Assembly: GCF_000336575.1 (NCBI RefSeq)
Contig: NZ_AOPO01000018.1
Span: 23,160 to 87,159, forward strand
Length of the DNA: 64,000 bases
Reading direction: 5' to 3'
Source: Vreelandella titanicae BH1
GTDB taxonomy: Bacteria > Pseudomonadota > Gammaproteobacteria > Pseudomonadales > Halomonadaceae
A model generated the notes under the pieces. The model saw only the letters and a list, made by a program, of their open reading frames with translations. It searched no databases and was not told where the DNA came from. The translations under genes were made by a program, and so were the position numbers. Positions 54,694-63,908 of the stretch are shown in pieces. Positions within the stretch are counted from its first letter, which is position 1, and each line of letters starts with the position of its first letter.

Positions 54694-56139
54694 ATGCGAC
54701 TACGCAATTTGATTATTTTGACCGTGATTGTGCCGCTATTTGTCATCCTGGTGGTTTTTAGCTTAGTGGCAATCAAGTCGCTCGAAGATAACGTACGCTC
54801 AAAGCTACAAACGGAAGTCGAGATTATTACCCGGACGCTGAGCTCGTCGCTCAGCTACGCGGTTACGCCAGATAGCAACACGCCGCTTGAAGAAGCGCTA
54901 CAGTCGGCGTTCTCCTTCCATCGAATTTACGGGGCCTATGTATTCGATACCCAAGGTCGCGATATTTACGGGCTGGGCCTAGGCAAAGATATTTTCAGCC
55001 GTGAAGAGATTCAACAAATCATTGAGCGCGATGACTTATATAGCAACTATCGCCAACACGATGGATGGAATTACTACTCTGCATTGACACCCTTGCGCTC
55101 ACAAGATGGCACTGTATATGGGGTACTGCAGGTTAATCGGCTAAATACCGGTATTGAGAACTACACGGGTTTTATCAGTATTGTGGCCGTGTTGGTGTTC
55201 GTGATTGGCGCCGCCGGAATCGTGTTTAGTATTTGGTGGGGGTTTCGCCGCCATATCGAGCGCCCGCTTAACCGGCTGCTGCACGTAATGCAGTTGGTAG
55301 AAAAAGGTGACCGCAGCCAACGCGCCACCGAAGACGGCCCTATCGAATATCGCCACCTTGCCTCCGGTTTGAATGGCATGCTGGATGCGATGGCCGAAAA
55401 AGACCAAGAGATCGAAAATCGCCAACGGCGCGAAATTGAGCTTGAAAAGCGCCTGCGCAAATCGAAAAAGCTGGCTGAACTGGGCGTATTGGCAGCCGGC
55501 GTTGCCCATGAGATAGGTGCGCCGTTAACGGTGATCAATGGCCAGGCCCAGCGTTTGGCTCGCCGCGATGTGATTGGCGATGACGAACGCGCACGACTAG
55601 GGCGTATTCGTGGCGAAGTCGAGCGCATCGTTGAAATTGTGCGCCAGTTGATGGAATTAGGCCGCCAACATAACGTAGAGAAAGGCGAACTGGCGCTTGA
55701 TCAGCTTATTATGAATGCCAGCGATTTGGTTGAAGACGAGCTGGAGCCACGCAATATTCGTTTAGACATTGAATTACCGTCGCCGACACCCAACTTACTC
55801 GCCAACGGCCAACAAATTGTGCAGGTGCTGACCAATTTGCTGCGCAATGCAGCGCAAGCCCCCGAAGTGAACAGAATTCGAGTGCGCGCCCAGCAGCAAG
55901 AGCACGAATTAATACTGTGGGTGGAAGATGATGGCCCAGGGATACCCAGTGCCCATCATCACAAAGTGTTCGACCCATTTTTCACCACCAAACCGGTCGG
56001 TCAAGGCAGCGGTTTGGGACTCTCTATGGTACATCGCATTATTAACGACCACGGCGGTACGATCGGCGTGTTTGACAGCGCCCTTGGCGGCGCTGGATTT
56101 GAAATCACACTACCTATTAGTGAAACCGCATCCGCGTGA
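54694..56139 (+). CDS. Sensor histidine kinase
   Basis: A 481-residue membrane sensor. Helices at about 6-28 and 160-182 enclose a periplasmic sensor of about 130 residues. A HAMP domain follows (about 183-238), then a coiled linker, the phospho-acceptor H272 (GVAHEIGAPL) and the ATPase domain with N-box LRNAAQAPE, G1 EDDGPGIP and G2 GSGLGLSMV. Its stop overlaps the response-regulator gene by four bases if the latter starts at 56136. The signal is unknown. Confidence 0.93.
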   Translation: MRLRNLIILTVIVPLFVILVVFSLVAIKSLEDNVRSKLQTEVEIITRTLSSSLSYAVTPDSNTPLEEALQSAFSFHRIYGAYVFDTQGRDIYGLGLGKDIFSREEIQQIIERDDLYSNYRQHDGWNYYSALTPLRSQDGTVYGVLQVNRLNTGIENYTGFISIVAVLVFVIGAAGIVFSIWWGFRRHIERPLNRLLHVMQLVEKGDRSQRATEDGPIEYRHLASGLNGMLDAMAEKDQEIENRQRREIELEKRLRKSKKLAELGVLAAGVAHEIGAPLTVINGQAQRLARRDVIGDDERARLGRIRGEVERIVEIVRQLMELGRQHNVEKGELALDQLIMNASDLVEDELEPRNIRLDIELPSPTPNLLANGQQIVQVLTNLLRNAAQAPEVNRIRVRAQQQEHELILWVEDDGPGIPSAHHHKVFDPFFTTKPVGQGSGLGLSMVHRIINDHGGTIGVFDSALGGAGFEITLPISETASA

Positions 56140-57551
56140 GGACAACGTTTGTGACCCAACAGGATCCCCTTTTACCTTTGTTGGTGGTTGAAGATGACGC
56201 CGCTATACGTGAGTTATTAGAAGAAGAACTGCAGGATGCAGGCTACACGACGCTCGGCGTACCTAGCGCTGAAGAGGCGATCGCCTTACTAAGCCACACC
56301 ACCGTCTCACTGGTAATTACCGACGTGCGACTGCCGGGTATGACCGGCATTCAGCTACTCCAGCAGCTCCGCCAAGCAGGCAGTGAGCTGGGCATTATTG
56401 TGATTACCGCTTTCGGTACCATCGATCAGGCGGTTGAGGCACTTAAGCTAGGGGCTGACGACTTTTTAACCAAGCCGTTAGACCTTGATGCCATCCGCGA
56501 TGCCGTATTTCGTGTGCTGGAACGCCAACGCCTGGCGGTTTTCCACGACACGGATATCAGCCATTTCCACGGCATTGTGGGTAAAAGCCAGGTCATGCAG
56601 ACACTGTTTCATGACGCCTCCCGCCTTGCCAAAAGCGATGCCCCCATTTTGATCTTAGGGGAAAGCGGTACCGGCAAAGAGTTACTCGCCCGCGCCATTC
56701 ACCAGGAAAGCCCTCGCAATGACCAACCCTTTGTGCCGGTTAACTGTGCGAGCATTCCCGCAGATTTGATGGAGAGTGAGTTCTTTGGTCATGTAAAAGG
56801 CGCCTTTACCGGGGCTAATGAGGCGCGCAAAGGGCTCTTTCAAAGTGCTCAGGGCGGCAGCCTGTTTTTAGATGAGATTGGTGAAATGCCCATCAATCTG
56901 CAGGCTAAACTACTGCGGGCCTTGCAGGAGAAAACCGTGCGCCCAGTGGGCGGCGAGCGCGAAGAGCCAGTAGATGTCCGCATCATCGCTGCGACTCACC
57001 GCAACCTGGAGAAGGAAATCGAGCAGGAGAATTTCCGCAGCGACTTGTTCTACCGTTTGGAAACGTTCTCGCTGCGCATTCCCCCGCTACGCGAGCGCGG
57101 TACCGATATTGAGCACCTTGTTTTTGCCCTTATCGACAAGCACTCCGAGGCCCAGGGCAAGCAGATCGAGCAAATCGAGCCAGAAGCGCTCAACAACCTG
57201 CTCAACTATGCCTATCCCGGTAACGTTCGCGAACTGGAAAACGCCATCATGCGGGCAGTTACCCTGAGCGAAGATGGCTCGCTCAGCCATAAAGATCTGC
57301 CCGAACGGCTGCGCGAACAATCAACGGTGGAAAGCGGTACCCCACTGGTGCCTACCGTCAGTGGCGAAGTGCTGGCAGGGAGCCAGGTGCCCTCGGCAAC
57401 GCCAATCCGCTGGCCTAGCCTAGAAGAAGTTGAAAAGCGCTATATTAACAAGGTATTAGAAGCAACGGGTGGCAACAAACGACGCACCGCAGAAGTGCTG
57501 GGCATTGCTCGTCGGACACTCTATCGTCGCCTGGAAGACAGTGAAGAGTAA
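56136..57551 (+). CDS. Sigma-54-dependent response regulator (NtrC family)
   Basis: A 471-residue response regulator. The receiver domain has the acceptor D63 (ITDVRLPGM) and acidic pair VVEDD. The AAA+ domain has Walker A GESGTGKE, the GAFTGA loop that contacts sigma-54, Walker B LFLDEIGEMP and the arginine-finger region FRSDLFYRLE. The C-terminus has a Fis-type helix-turn-helix (KRRTAEVLGIARRTLYRRL). It is partner of the kinase just upstream. The GTG at 56136 is the outer start; a GTG at 56151 has GAGGA at good spacing and may be used. Targets are not evident; no clear sigma-54 promoter was found nearby. Confidence 0.93.
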   Translation: MRTTFVTQQDPLLPLLVVEDDAAIRELLEEELQDAGYTTLGVPSAEEAIALLSHTTVSLVITDVRLPGMTGIQLLQQLRQAGSELGIIVITAFGTIDQAVEALKLGADDFLTKPLDLDAIRDAVFRVLERQRLAVFHDTDISHFHGIVGKSQVMQTLFHDASRLAKSDAPILILGESGTGKELLARAIHQESPRNDQPFVPVNCASIPADLMESEFFGHVKGAFTGANEARKGLFQSAQGGSLFLDEIGEMPINLQAKLLRALQEKTVRPVGGEREEPVDVRIIAATHRNLEKEIEQENFRSDLFYRLETFSLRIPPLRERGTDIEHLVFALIDKHSEAQGKQIEQIEPEALNNLLNYAYPGNVRELENAIMRAVTLSEDGSLSHKDLPERLREQSTVESGTPLVPTVSGEVLAGSQVPSATPIRWPSLEEVEKRYINKVLEATGGNKRRTAEVLGIARRTLYRRLEDSEE

Positions 57552-57597
57552 CTACCAGGATACTGATAAGGTGGGATGCGCTAGCTAGAAAACAGAC

Positions 57598-57622
57598 AAA
57601 AAAACCCCCGCGGGCGCGGGGG
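57598..57622 (-). terminator. Rho-independent terminator for the acidic lipoprotein gene
   Basis: On the minus strand CCCCCGC pairs with GCGGGGG around GCCC, then seven T. It lies about 90 bp past the lipoprotein stop. Confidence 0.8.
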
Positions 57623-57712
57623 CGGAAAGGATGGCAAATCGTGTGGAGCAGCCGCAGGGAACAAACAGCTGAGGCGATTTACCATCGTAGGGAGCGGTAC
57701 ACTTGCTAAAGA

Positions 57713-58180
57713 CTAGTTACTGGTCGAATTTTCATCCTCTTCCTCAGCGCCAGGCATAGGTTCGGTTCCTTCACCAAAGCCAGGCTCGTCGTCAGGGTTC
57801 ATAGTGCCCTCTGCGGGCTCGTCCATGGTGTCATCCGGCATGGACTCTTCTGGCATGGACTCTTCTGGCATGGACTCTTCTGGCATAGGATCTTCTGACA
57901 TCGTTTCTTCAGATTGCGTCATGCTGTTTTCTGCTGCTGGCTCTTCACTTAAGCCTGGATCCTGCTCCATCGCTGACTCTTCACTCATACCCGGTTCCGG
58001 CTGAGTGGTGGCATCCTGCTCTAATGGTGAAGGCTCTTCAGCAGGTGGCGCTGTTTCTTCGTTATCACCGCAACCAGCTAACACAATTACACTTGCCGCT
58101 GTCGCCATCATGCACAGCGTTAACCAGCGTGGGCGATTGGAAATTTGCTTGCTCTCAATGTGGTCGTGTTGCTTATCCAT
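57713..58180 (-). CDS. Acidic lipoprotein with PEESM repeats
   Basis: A 155-residue predicted lipoprotein with no recognised domain. The start is ATG 58180, with GAGGTGGG just before; an ATG five codons upstream overlaps that ribosome site. A hydrophobic signal ends in LAGC, acylated at C37. The mature part is strongly acidic, rich in E, P, S, M and D, and probably unfolded. It contains three exact PEESM units plus flanking variants (SEDPM, PDDTM). A high negative charge is common in exported proteins of halophiles. The role may be structural; I cannot assign a function. Confidence 0.75.
   Translation of the reverse strand: MDKQHDHIESKQISNRPRWLTLCMMATAASVIVLAGCGDNEETAPPAEEPSPLEQDATTQPEPGMSEESAMEQDPGLSEEPAAENSMTQSEETMSEDPMPEESMPEESMPEESMPDDTMDEPAEGTMNPDDEPGFGEGTEPMPGAEEEDENSTSN
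57841..57885. repeat. Three tandem 15-bp repeats inside the acidic lipoprotein gene
   Basis: TGGACTCTTCTGGCA occurs three times without gaps, followed by a diverged fourth copy (57886-57900). It encodes the PEESM units and keeps the frame, so copy-number change by slippage would lengthen or shorten the protein in five-residue steps. Confidence 0.9.
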
Positions 58181-58576
58181 AATACCCACCTCCATTACTT
58201 ACGCTGCTTGTTTCTAAACATTTCACTGGAAAAATCGACAGTCAGCTTTCCGTACACGTATACAAGTTATTCACAACACTCTACTTAAACTACAATCACT
58301 TTACGTGCCAAAAACATAAAAAACCAATATAAACAATTAATAATCAATGCCTTATAAAACATTAGCAATGCCATTATGTACTTATAGGCAGCCCGCGCGA
58401 GTGGGTAAAAAATGACACATGTAGCGTTAATTGCCCCGTTGAGCGAGCCGTTGTGACACACAGGCCCCACCTATGTATAATAATTTTTAATAAATTATCC
58501 GACTCAAGCTCTTATTTCTTTATGAATGGCGCAATAACGACACACGCCCATTCAGCTCAACAAAAAGGCATCGCCG
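58181..58576. other. 396-bp AT-rich intergenic region before the betaine ABC operon
   Basis: Divergent gap between the acidic lipoprotein and ProV-like genes. It is AT-rich from about 58200 and contains the promoter at 58453-58481. I see no convincing gene in it; a 61-codon open frame on the minus strand lacks a ribosome site and family features. Confidence 0.6.
58453..58481 (+). promoter_or_regulatory. Sigma-70-type promoter of the betaine ABC operon
   Basis: GTGACA (five of six to the -35 consensus), a 17-bp spacer and a perfect TATAAT at 58476-58481. The leader to the ATG is about 90 nt. Confidence 0.6.
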
Positions 58577-59779
58577 ATGGACGAGACACGACCCGTCAAA
58601 ATTAAAGTGCGCGGATTAAGCAAAGTCTTTGGTAAGCACCCACAAAAAGCCATTGAGCTACGTGATCAAGGAATGAAGCGCCCCGAAATTCTGGAGAAAT
58701 CCGGCCAGACACTGGGGCTATCCAATATTTCGTTTGATGTCTATGAAGGCGAACTGCTGGTCATCATGGGACTCTCGGGGTCAGGCAAATCGACCTTGAT
58801 CCGTTGTCTTAACCGTCTAATTGAGACCACCGAAGGTGAGATCATTATCGACGGCGAAAACATCCCGACGCTAAAAGAGAAAGCGTTACTGGAGTGCCGC
58901 CGCCGTCACTTCTCTATGGTATTTCAAAATTTCGCGCTATTTCCCCACCGCACTGTGCAGCAAAATGCCGAGTTCGGTTTGGAAATTCGCGGCGTAGAGA
59001 AAACAGAGCGCCATAAAATTGCCCATGATGCGCTTAAGCAAGTGGGCCTGGAGGGCTGGGAAGACGCCTACCCGAATCAACTTTCCGGCGGTATGCAGCA
59101 GCGCGTTGGCCTCGCCCGTGCTCTGGCAAACGATGCCACCGTACTGTTAATGGATGAAGCTTTCTCAGCACTTGACCCGCTAATTCGCAAAGACATGCAG
59201 CAAGAGCTTTTGCAGCTGCAATCCAAAATGCAAAAAACCACGGTCTTCATCACCCACGATCTGGATGAGGCGCTCAACATTGGCGACCGTATCGTGTTGC
59301 TGAAAGATGGCGAAGTGGTGCAGATCGGCACGCCGGAAGAGATTCTGACCAAGCCTGCGGATGACTACGTGCGTCGCTTTATCGAAGGCGTTGACCGGGC
59401 ACGTATCTTGACCGCCGAGAGCGCCATGCGGCCACTGCGCTCCACCGCTCGGGAAAGCGATGGCCCACGCACGGCGCTACACCGCATGCGCGACCATGCT
59501 ATCGACTCTATTTATGTGGTTGATCGCAACCGCCGCCTTATCGGGCTACTCGAGGCCGATGCCGCCAGCCGGGCCATTGAAGAGGGTGCCGATTCGATTA
59601 TTCCCTACTTAACCCAGGATTTCCGCAAAGTCCCCATGGATGAGCCACTGCATAACCTGTTTGCCATGTTTAGTGAAAAGAGTTTCCCTATCGCCGTTAT
59701 TGATAAGCAAGAGCAACTGCTAGGCGTGGTGGTTAAAGGCGCAGTACTCGACGAACTGGCACGAGCAGGAGAGCAATAA
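58577..59779 (+). CDS. proV: Glycine betaine/proline ABC transporter ATP-binding protein
   Basis: A 400-residue ATPase of the ProV/OpuAA family that drives import of glycine betaine and related osmoprotectants. The N-terminus has the ProV-specific stretch before Walker A (KVFGKHPQKAIEL). Walker A is GLSGSGKST; Q-loop VFQNFALFPHRTV, signature LSGGMQQRVGLARAL and Walker B LLMDEAFSALDP follow. The C-terminus (about 285-395) has two CBS domains, which in OpuA sense ionic strength. The stop overlaps the permease start by one base. First gene of the operon. Confidence 0.95.
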   Translation: MDETRPVKIKVRGLSKVFGKHPQKAIELRDQGMKRPEILEKSGQTLGLSNISFDVYEGELLVIMGLSGSGKSTLIRCLNRLIETTEGEIIIDGENIPTLKEKALLECRRRHFSMVFQNFALFPHRTVQQNAEFGLEIRGVEKTERHKIAHDALKQVGLEGWEDAYPNQLSGGMQQRVGLARALANDATVLLMDEAFSALDPLIRKDMQQELLQLQSKMQKTTVFITHDLDEALNIGDRIVLLKDGEVVQIGTPEEILTKPADDYVRRFIEGVDRARILTAESAMRPLRSTARESDGPRTALHRMRDHAIDSIYVVDRNRRLIGLLEADAASRAIEEGADSIIPYLTQDFRKVPMDEPLHNLFAMFSEKSFPIAVIDKQEQLLGVVVKGAVLDELARAGEQ

Positions 59780-60609
59780 TGGATATCCCACGCATCCCGC
59801 TAGGTGATTGGATTGAAGGCGGCCTGACTTGGTTGACCAGCGAATACTCTTTGGTTACCCGCGGCATCTCTCGTTTCACTCAAACCGGTATCGATGTTTT
59901 AAATGACGGCTTGATGTGGTTACCCGAGTGGGCGCTGCTTGGCTTGATCGCCCTGCTCTGCTGGAAGCTGGCGGGCACTCGCCTAGCCATAGGCGCTGCT
60001 GCGGGCTTGGCACTGATCTGGAACCTGGGGCTCTGGAACCCGATGATTGAAACGCTCACGCTGGTAGTGTTCGCTACCATGGTGGCAGTTGTCATCGCGT
60101 TACCTGTGGGTATTGCCGCGGCGCTGTCTAACCGGCTTTACCGGGTCATTATGCCAATTCTCGACTTTATGCAGACCATGCCAGCGTTCGTCTATTTGAT
60201 CCCAGCCATTCCATTTTTCGGTATTGGCTCGGTGTCGGCGATTTTTGCCACGGTGATCTTCTCGATGCCCCCGGCTATTCGTTTTACCACTCTGGGTATT
60301 CGTCAAGTACCGGTGGAGCTGATTGAGGCCGCCGATGCCTACGGTGCCACCCGTGGCCAGAAGTTATTCAAAGTACAGCTACCGCTGTCATTGCCCACAG
60401 TAATGGCAGGTATCAACCAAACGATAATGCTCGCTCTCTCCATGGTAGTCATCGCAGCCATGATTGGTGCAGATGGTTTGGGCAGCGAAGTATGGCGCGC
60501 AATTCAACGCTTGCGCCCTGGCGACGGCTTTGAAGCAGGCATCGCGGTGGTCATCCTGGCCATGCTGCTTGACCGCCTGACGCAATCGCTTAGAAAAACC
60601 CGGCAATAG
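59779..60609 (+). CDS. proW: Glycine betaine/proline ABC transporter permease
   Basis: A 276-residue inner-membrane permease of the ProW/OpuAB family. Several helices precede the permease core, with MPILDFMQTMPAFVYLIPAIPFFGIG and the EAA-like coupling loop ELIEAADAYGATRGQKLFKVQLPLS; a GINQTIMLALSMVVIAAMIGA helix follows. All are standard for the family. It begins on the last base of the ATPase stop. The binding protein follows after 167 bp, probably from its own promoter or by read-through. Confidence 0.95.
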   Translation: MDIPRIPLGDWIEGGLTWLTSEYSLVTRGISRFTQTGIDVLNDGLMWLPEWALLGLIALLCWKLAGTRLAIGAAAGLALIWNLGLWNPMIETLTLVVFATMVAVVIALPVGIAAALSNRLYRVIMPILDFMQTMPAFVYLIPAIPFFGIGSVSAIFATVIFSMPPAIRFTTLGIRQVPVELIEAADAYGATRGQKLFKVQLPLSLPTVMAGINQTIMLALSMVVIAAMIGADGLGSEVWRAIQRLRPGDGFEAGIAVVILAMLLDRLTQSLRKTRQ

Positions 60610-60776
60610 CGAAAACGCGCGATAGAGTAAAACAGCAGAAGCGGCTGCGTTGAGCCATTAGCTTGCTAAGTCGCTCTTTGCTTACCATGCTGTGTTTTGC
60701 AGCAACCGTGCTCGTTAAGCATCATGCACGTTAATAACCAGTACATTTATATTTTAATACACAAGGGAGAAAGTGA

Positions 60777-61652
60777 ATGAAACATCGCACATTGAACCTC
60801 CGTATCCGTCTTGCTTCGCTGGCACTGCTAGCAGGTGCTGGTGTGACCGTCAGCAGCGCGGCGCAGGCTGAAGAAGAGAAAGGCATGGTTAACCTGGCCT
60901 ACGTAGAGTGGTCTTCCGAAGTCGCTTCAACTAACGTGGTCGCTGCAGTACTTGAGCAAGCGGGCTATGACGTCGAGCTAACCTCACTCTCAGCGGCGGC
61001 TATGTTCCAGGCGCTCTCCACTGGCGATGCGGATGCCATCGTCGCTGCTTGGTTGCCAACCACTCACGCCGATTACATGGAACGCCTGGGCGATAGTATT
61101 GAAGACCTTGGCCCCAACCTGGACGGCACCAAGCTGGGCCTTGTGGTTCCAGAGTATACTGACGTCGACTCGATTGCAGACCTTAACGATAACGCCGACA
61201 GCTTTAACGGCGAGATCATCGGTATTGACCCTGGTGCAGGTTTAATGAGCCTCACCGAAGAGGTTGTGGATACCTATGACCTTGAGCTGAATCTGCGTAG
61301 TGGCAGCGGTGCCACCATGACGGCGGCACTGTCGAGTGCAATTAATAACGAGGAAGATGTCGTTGTTACTGGCTGGACGCCCCACTGGATGTTTGCCCGC
61401 TTTGATCTCAAATATCTAGAAGACCCTGAAAACGTCTATGGCGGTGCAGAGCAGATTCACACCGCAGTTCGCCAAGGCCTGGAAGACGACATGCCAGGAG
61501 CCTATGCCATTCTCGACGCTTTCGAGTGGACGCCTGAGCAGATGGGCGAGGTCATGCTGATGAACCAGGAAGATGGCAGTGACCCCTATGAGAACGCGAA
61601 GCAGTGGGTTGAAGATAACCAAGATGTAGTAGCAGAATGGCTCGATAGCTAA
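60777..61652 (+). CDS. Glycine betaine ABC transporter substrate-binding protein (OpuAC/ProX-like)
   Basis: A 291-residue periplasmic binding protein of the OpuAC family. Signal peptide with a cut near AQA-EE. The mature part begins NLAYVEWSSEVASTNVVAAVLEQ-like, then DAIVAAWLPTTHADY and TGWTPHWMFARFDLKYLEDP; the tryptophans here (VEWSS, AAWLP, TGWTPHWMF) are those that usually form the aromatic cage for the quaternary amine. GGGAGAAAG precedes the ATG. It completes the three-part ABC importer with the ProV and ProW genes. Confidence 0.94.
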   Translation: MKHRTLNLRIRLASLALLAGAGVTVSSAAQAEEEKGMVNLAYVEWSSEVASTNVVAAVLEQAGYDVELTSLSAAAMFQALSTGDADAIVAAWLPTTHADYMERLGDSIEDLGPNLDGTKLGLVVPEYTDVDSIADLNDNADSFNGEIIGIDPGAGLMSLTEEVVDTYDLELNLRSGSGATMTAALSSAINNEEDVVVTGWTPHWMFARFDLKYLEDPENVYGGAEQIHTAVRQGLEDDMPGAYAILDAFEWTPEQMGEVMLMNQEDGSDPYENAKQWVEDNQDVVAEWLDS

Positions 61653-61690
61653 TGCCATTTTGATTAGGTAAGTTGTATTTGTTAGCAATG

Positions 61691-61724
61691 GTTGGGCTGG
61701 GGCTTTCGTAAGCCCCAGCCCAAC
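61691..61724 (+). terminator. Strong hairpin after the betaine-binding protein gene
   Basis: A perfect 15-bp stem (arms 61691-61705 and 61710-61724) with a TCGT loop. The T-run after it is weak, so it may also stabilise the mRNA end. Confidence 0.75.
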
Positions 61725-61807
61725 TGCTTAAGTTTGTACAACCTATTGTTATGAGCACACTACTATAAGCAGTTTGATAGTGTGACAGGTCATTTCGGGA
61801 GCTTGGC

Positions 61808-62230
61808 ATGTTTAATAACATTATGGTGCCGGTAGACCTTGCCCACCTTGAAGCACTTGAACCCGCATTAAGCGTTGTAGCCGACCTTGCCAAACAATAT
61901 GACGCCCATATCACCTATGTCAGCGTCACGGCCAATACACCCACAAGCGTCGCCCGCACTCCCCAGGAGTATGCGCAAAAGCTCGAGGCTTTTGCGCAAG
62001 AACGACATAAGGTTCATGGCCAACCGGTAAGCAGCAAGGTTTATAGCTCAACAGACCCTATGGCGAATATCGACACACTGCTTGAGAAAGCTATTGACGA
62101 AGTAGGGGCTGACTTAGTAATGATGGCAACTCATCTGCCGCGGCATTTGGATATTGTCATGCCTTCGCATGGTGGCAAAGTAGCAACCCACACAAACGCC
62201 TCTGTCTTCTTAATTCGTCTGGCTCAATAA
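61808..62230 (+). CDS. Universal stress protein (UspA family), TeaD-like
   Basis: A 140-residue UspA-fold protein. It begins MFNNIMVPVDLAHLE, with the usual nucleotide-binding start, and ends GKVATHTNASVFLIRL; the G-2x-G-9x-G(S/T) ATP motif is degraded (MPSHGGKVATHTNASV), so ATP binding is uncertain. In Halomonas elongata the UspA protein TeaD regulates the ectoine TRAP importer; here the gene lies 40 bp before a BCCT transporter on the same strand, suggesting a similar partner role. That role is inference. GGGAG lies upstream of the ATG. Confidence 0.88.
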   Translation: MFNNIMVPVDLAHLEALEPALSVVADLAKQYDAHITYVSVTANTPTSVARTPQEYAQKLEAFAQERHKVHGQPVSSKVYSSTDPMANIDTLLEKAIDEVGADLVMMATHLPRHLDIVMPSHGGKVATHTNASVFLIRLAQ

Positions 62231-62270
62231 AACCGCCTTTCGTTTTTAAAATAATTAAGGGAGTAAACTT

Positions 62271-63908
62271 ATGGACAAAACACCGAAAAATGAGCCTGAT
62301 GAGCCGGTCTCTGAGGGTATACCCGCCCCAGATGGCCCGGCTAACCTGATCGATACCGATTACGTTATCGGCCAAGACAACATCACCACGAATACTATGG
62401 GTCTCAATCTTGACCTGCACGGTAAGGTGTTCAGTATATCGGCCGTTATCGTGCTGCTATTTGTGGTGTTAACTCTGGCACTGCAAGAGACCGTCGCACC
62501 GATTTATCAAAACATTTTCGATTTCTTGACCGGAAATCTGTCTTGGTTCTTTATTCTAGCGGCGAATATATTCGTCATTTTGTGCATTGGTCTGATCTTC
62601 TCTCCTTTAGGTAAAATCCGCATTGGTGGCGCCGATGCCAAGCCTGATTTTACCTATATGGGTTGGTTTTCAATGCTATTTGCCGCAGGCATGGGCATTG
62701 GCTTGATGTTTTTCGGCGTTAACGAACCGCTGACGCACTTTGGCACTTCATTTGACGGTGGCAGCTGGGCGCCGCTTGCGGGTGCGGAAGGCAATGCTGC
62801 CGGTGCTGAAGCGTTAGCTATGGCCGCAACCATCTTCCACTGGGGCCTGCACCCCTGGGCAATTTACGCTGTAGTGGCGCTTTCACTGGCACTGTTTTCG
62901 TTCAATAAGGGCCTGCCGCTATCCATGCGTTCTGTGTTCTACCCCATTTTGGGTGAGCGCGTATGGGGCTGGCCAGGCCACGTGATTGATATTTTGGCAG
63001 TGTTTGCCACTTTATTTGGTTTGGCTACGTCCCTTGGTTTAGGGGCAACCCAAGCAGCAGCAGGCCTCACTTACCTGTTTGGTGCGCCGGAAAGTGATAT
63101 CACCATGATCCTGTTGATCATCGGTATTACGATGATCGCCATCGGCTCAATCGTGGCAGGCGTTGATAAGGGCGTACAGCTGCTCTCCAAAATCAATATT
63201 ATTCTTGCGGCAATGCTACTTTTCTTTGTGATTGCTGTTGGCCCTACCCTGATGATTGCCACGGGCTTCTTTGAAAACCTTTGGAACTATGCGGTTCATC
63301 TACCTGCGTTATCGAATCCTTTTGGTCGTGAAGATGCCAACTTCAGCCAGGGCTGGACAGCCTTCTACTGGGCCTGGTGGATCTCCTGGTCTCCGTATGT
63401 CGGTATGTTTATTGCGCGGGTATCCCGCGGTCGTACAGTGCGTGAATTTCTGGTCTCGGTGATGCTGGTGCCGTCCACTGTATCAGTACTATGGATGACC
63501 ACGTTTGGTGGCACAGCCATTGATCAGTACGTCAGCCAAGGCATTGAGGCCGTTCGCGATGCAGGCGTTGATCTGCAGCTATTCATAATGCTCGAGCAGC
63601 TGCCGTTATCACAAATCACCTCATTCGTGGCCATTGTGCTAGTCATCGTGTTCTTCGTGACGTCGTCTGACTCTGGCTCGTTGGTGATTGACTCCATCAC
63701 CGCTGGCGGTAAGGTCGATGCACCGACGCCACAGCGCGTTTTCTGGGCGATCATCGAAGGCGCGATTGCCATTGCGCTACTGCTAGGCGGTGGCCTGACA
63801 GCGCTGCAAACCATGGCTGTTTCTACCGGCTTCCCGTTCACCATCATTCTGCTAGTGGCCTGCTATGCCATTATCAAGGGGTTGATGAGCGAACCTAAAG
63901 CCGTCTAG
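62271..63908 (+). CDS. BCCT-family betaine/carnitine/choline transporter
   Basis: A 545-residue inner-membrane carrier of the BCCT family that imports betaine, choline or ectoine-like solutes with sodium or protons. About 12 helices follow a hydrophilic start of some 50 residues. Marks: FAAGMGIGLMFFGVNEPL (the glycine-rich helix), FHWGLHPWAIYAV, and FYWAWWISWSPYVGMFIARVS, the tryptophan-rich BCCT signature. AAGGGAG lies just before the ATG. It probably shares a transcript with the UspA gene. The C-terminal tail is short, so osmosensing of the BetP type is not expected from length. Substrate not determined. Confidence 0.93.
   Translation: MDKTPKNEPDEPVSEGIPAPDGPANLIDTDYVIGQDNITTNTMGLNLDLHGKVFSISAVIVLLFVVLTLALQETVAPIYQNIFDFLTGNLSWFFILAANIFVILCIGLIFSPLGKIRIGGADAKPDFTYMGWFSMLFAAGMGIGLMFFGVNEPLTHFGTSFDGGSWAPLAGAEGNAAGAEALAMAATIFHWGLHPWAIYAVVALSLALFSFNKGLPLSMRSVFYPILGERVWGWPGHVIDILAVFATLFGLATSLGLGATQAAAGLTYLFGAPESDITMILLIIGITMIAIGSIVAGVDKGVQLLSKINIILAAMLLFFVIAVGPTLMIATGFFENLWNYAVHLPALSNPFGREDANFSQGWTAFYWAWWISWSPYVGMFIARVSRGRTVREFLVSVMLVPSTVSVLWMTTFGGTAIDQYVSQGIEAVRDAGVDLQLFIMLEQLPLSQITSFVAIVLVIVFFVTSSDSGSLVIDSITAGGKVDAPTPQRVFWAIIEGAIAIALLLGGGLTALQTMAVSTGFPFTIILLVACYAIIKGLMSEPKAV

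Noticed and set aside
57841..57900. Tandem repeats that could suggest a CRISPR array
   Set aside because: The 15-bp units are directly adjacent with no spacers and encode the PEESM units in frame.
58285..58470. A 61-codon open frame on the minus strand before the betaine operon
   Set aside because: AT-rich, no ribosome site, overlaps the promoter region, and shows no family features.
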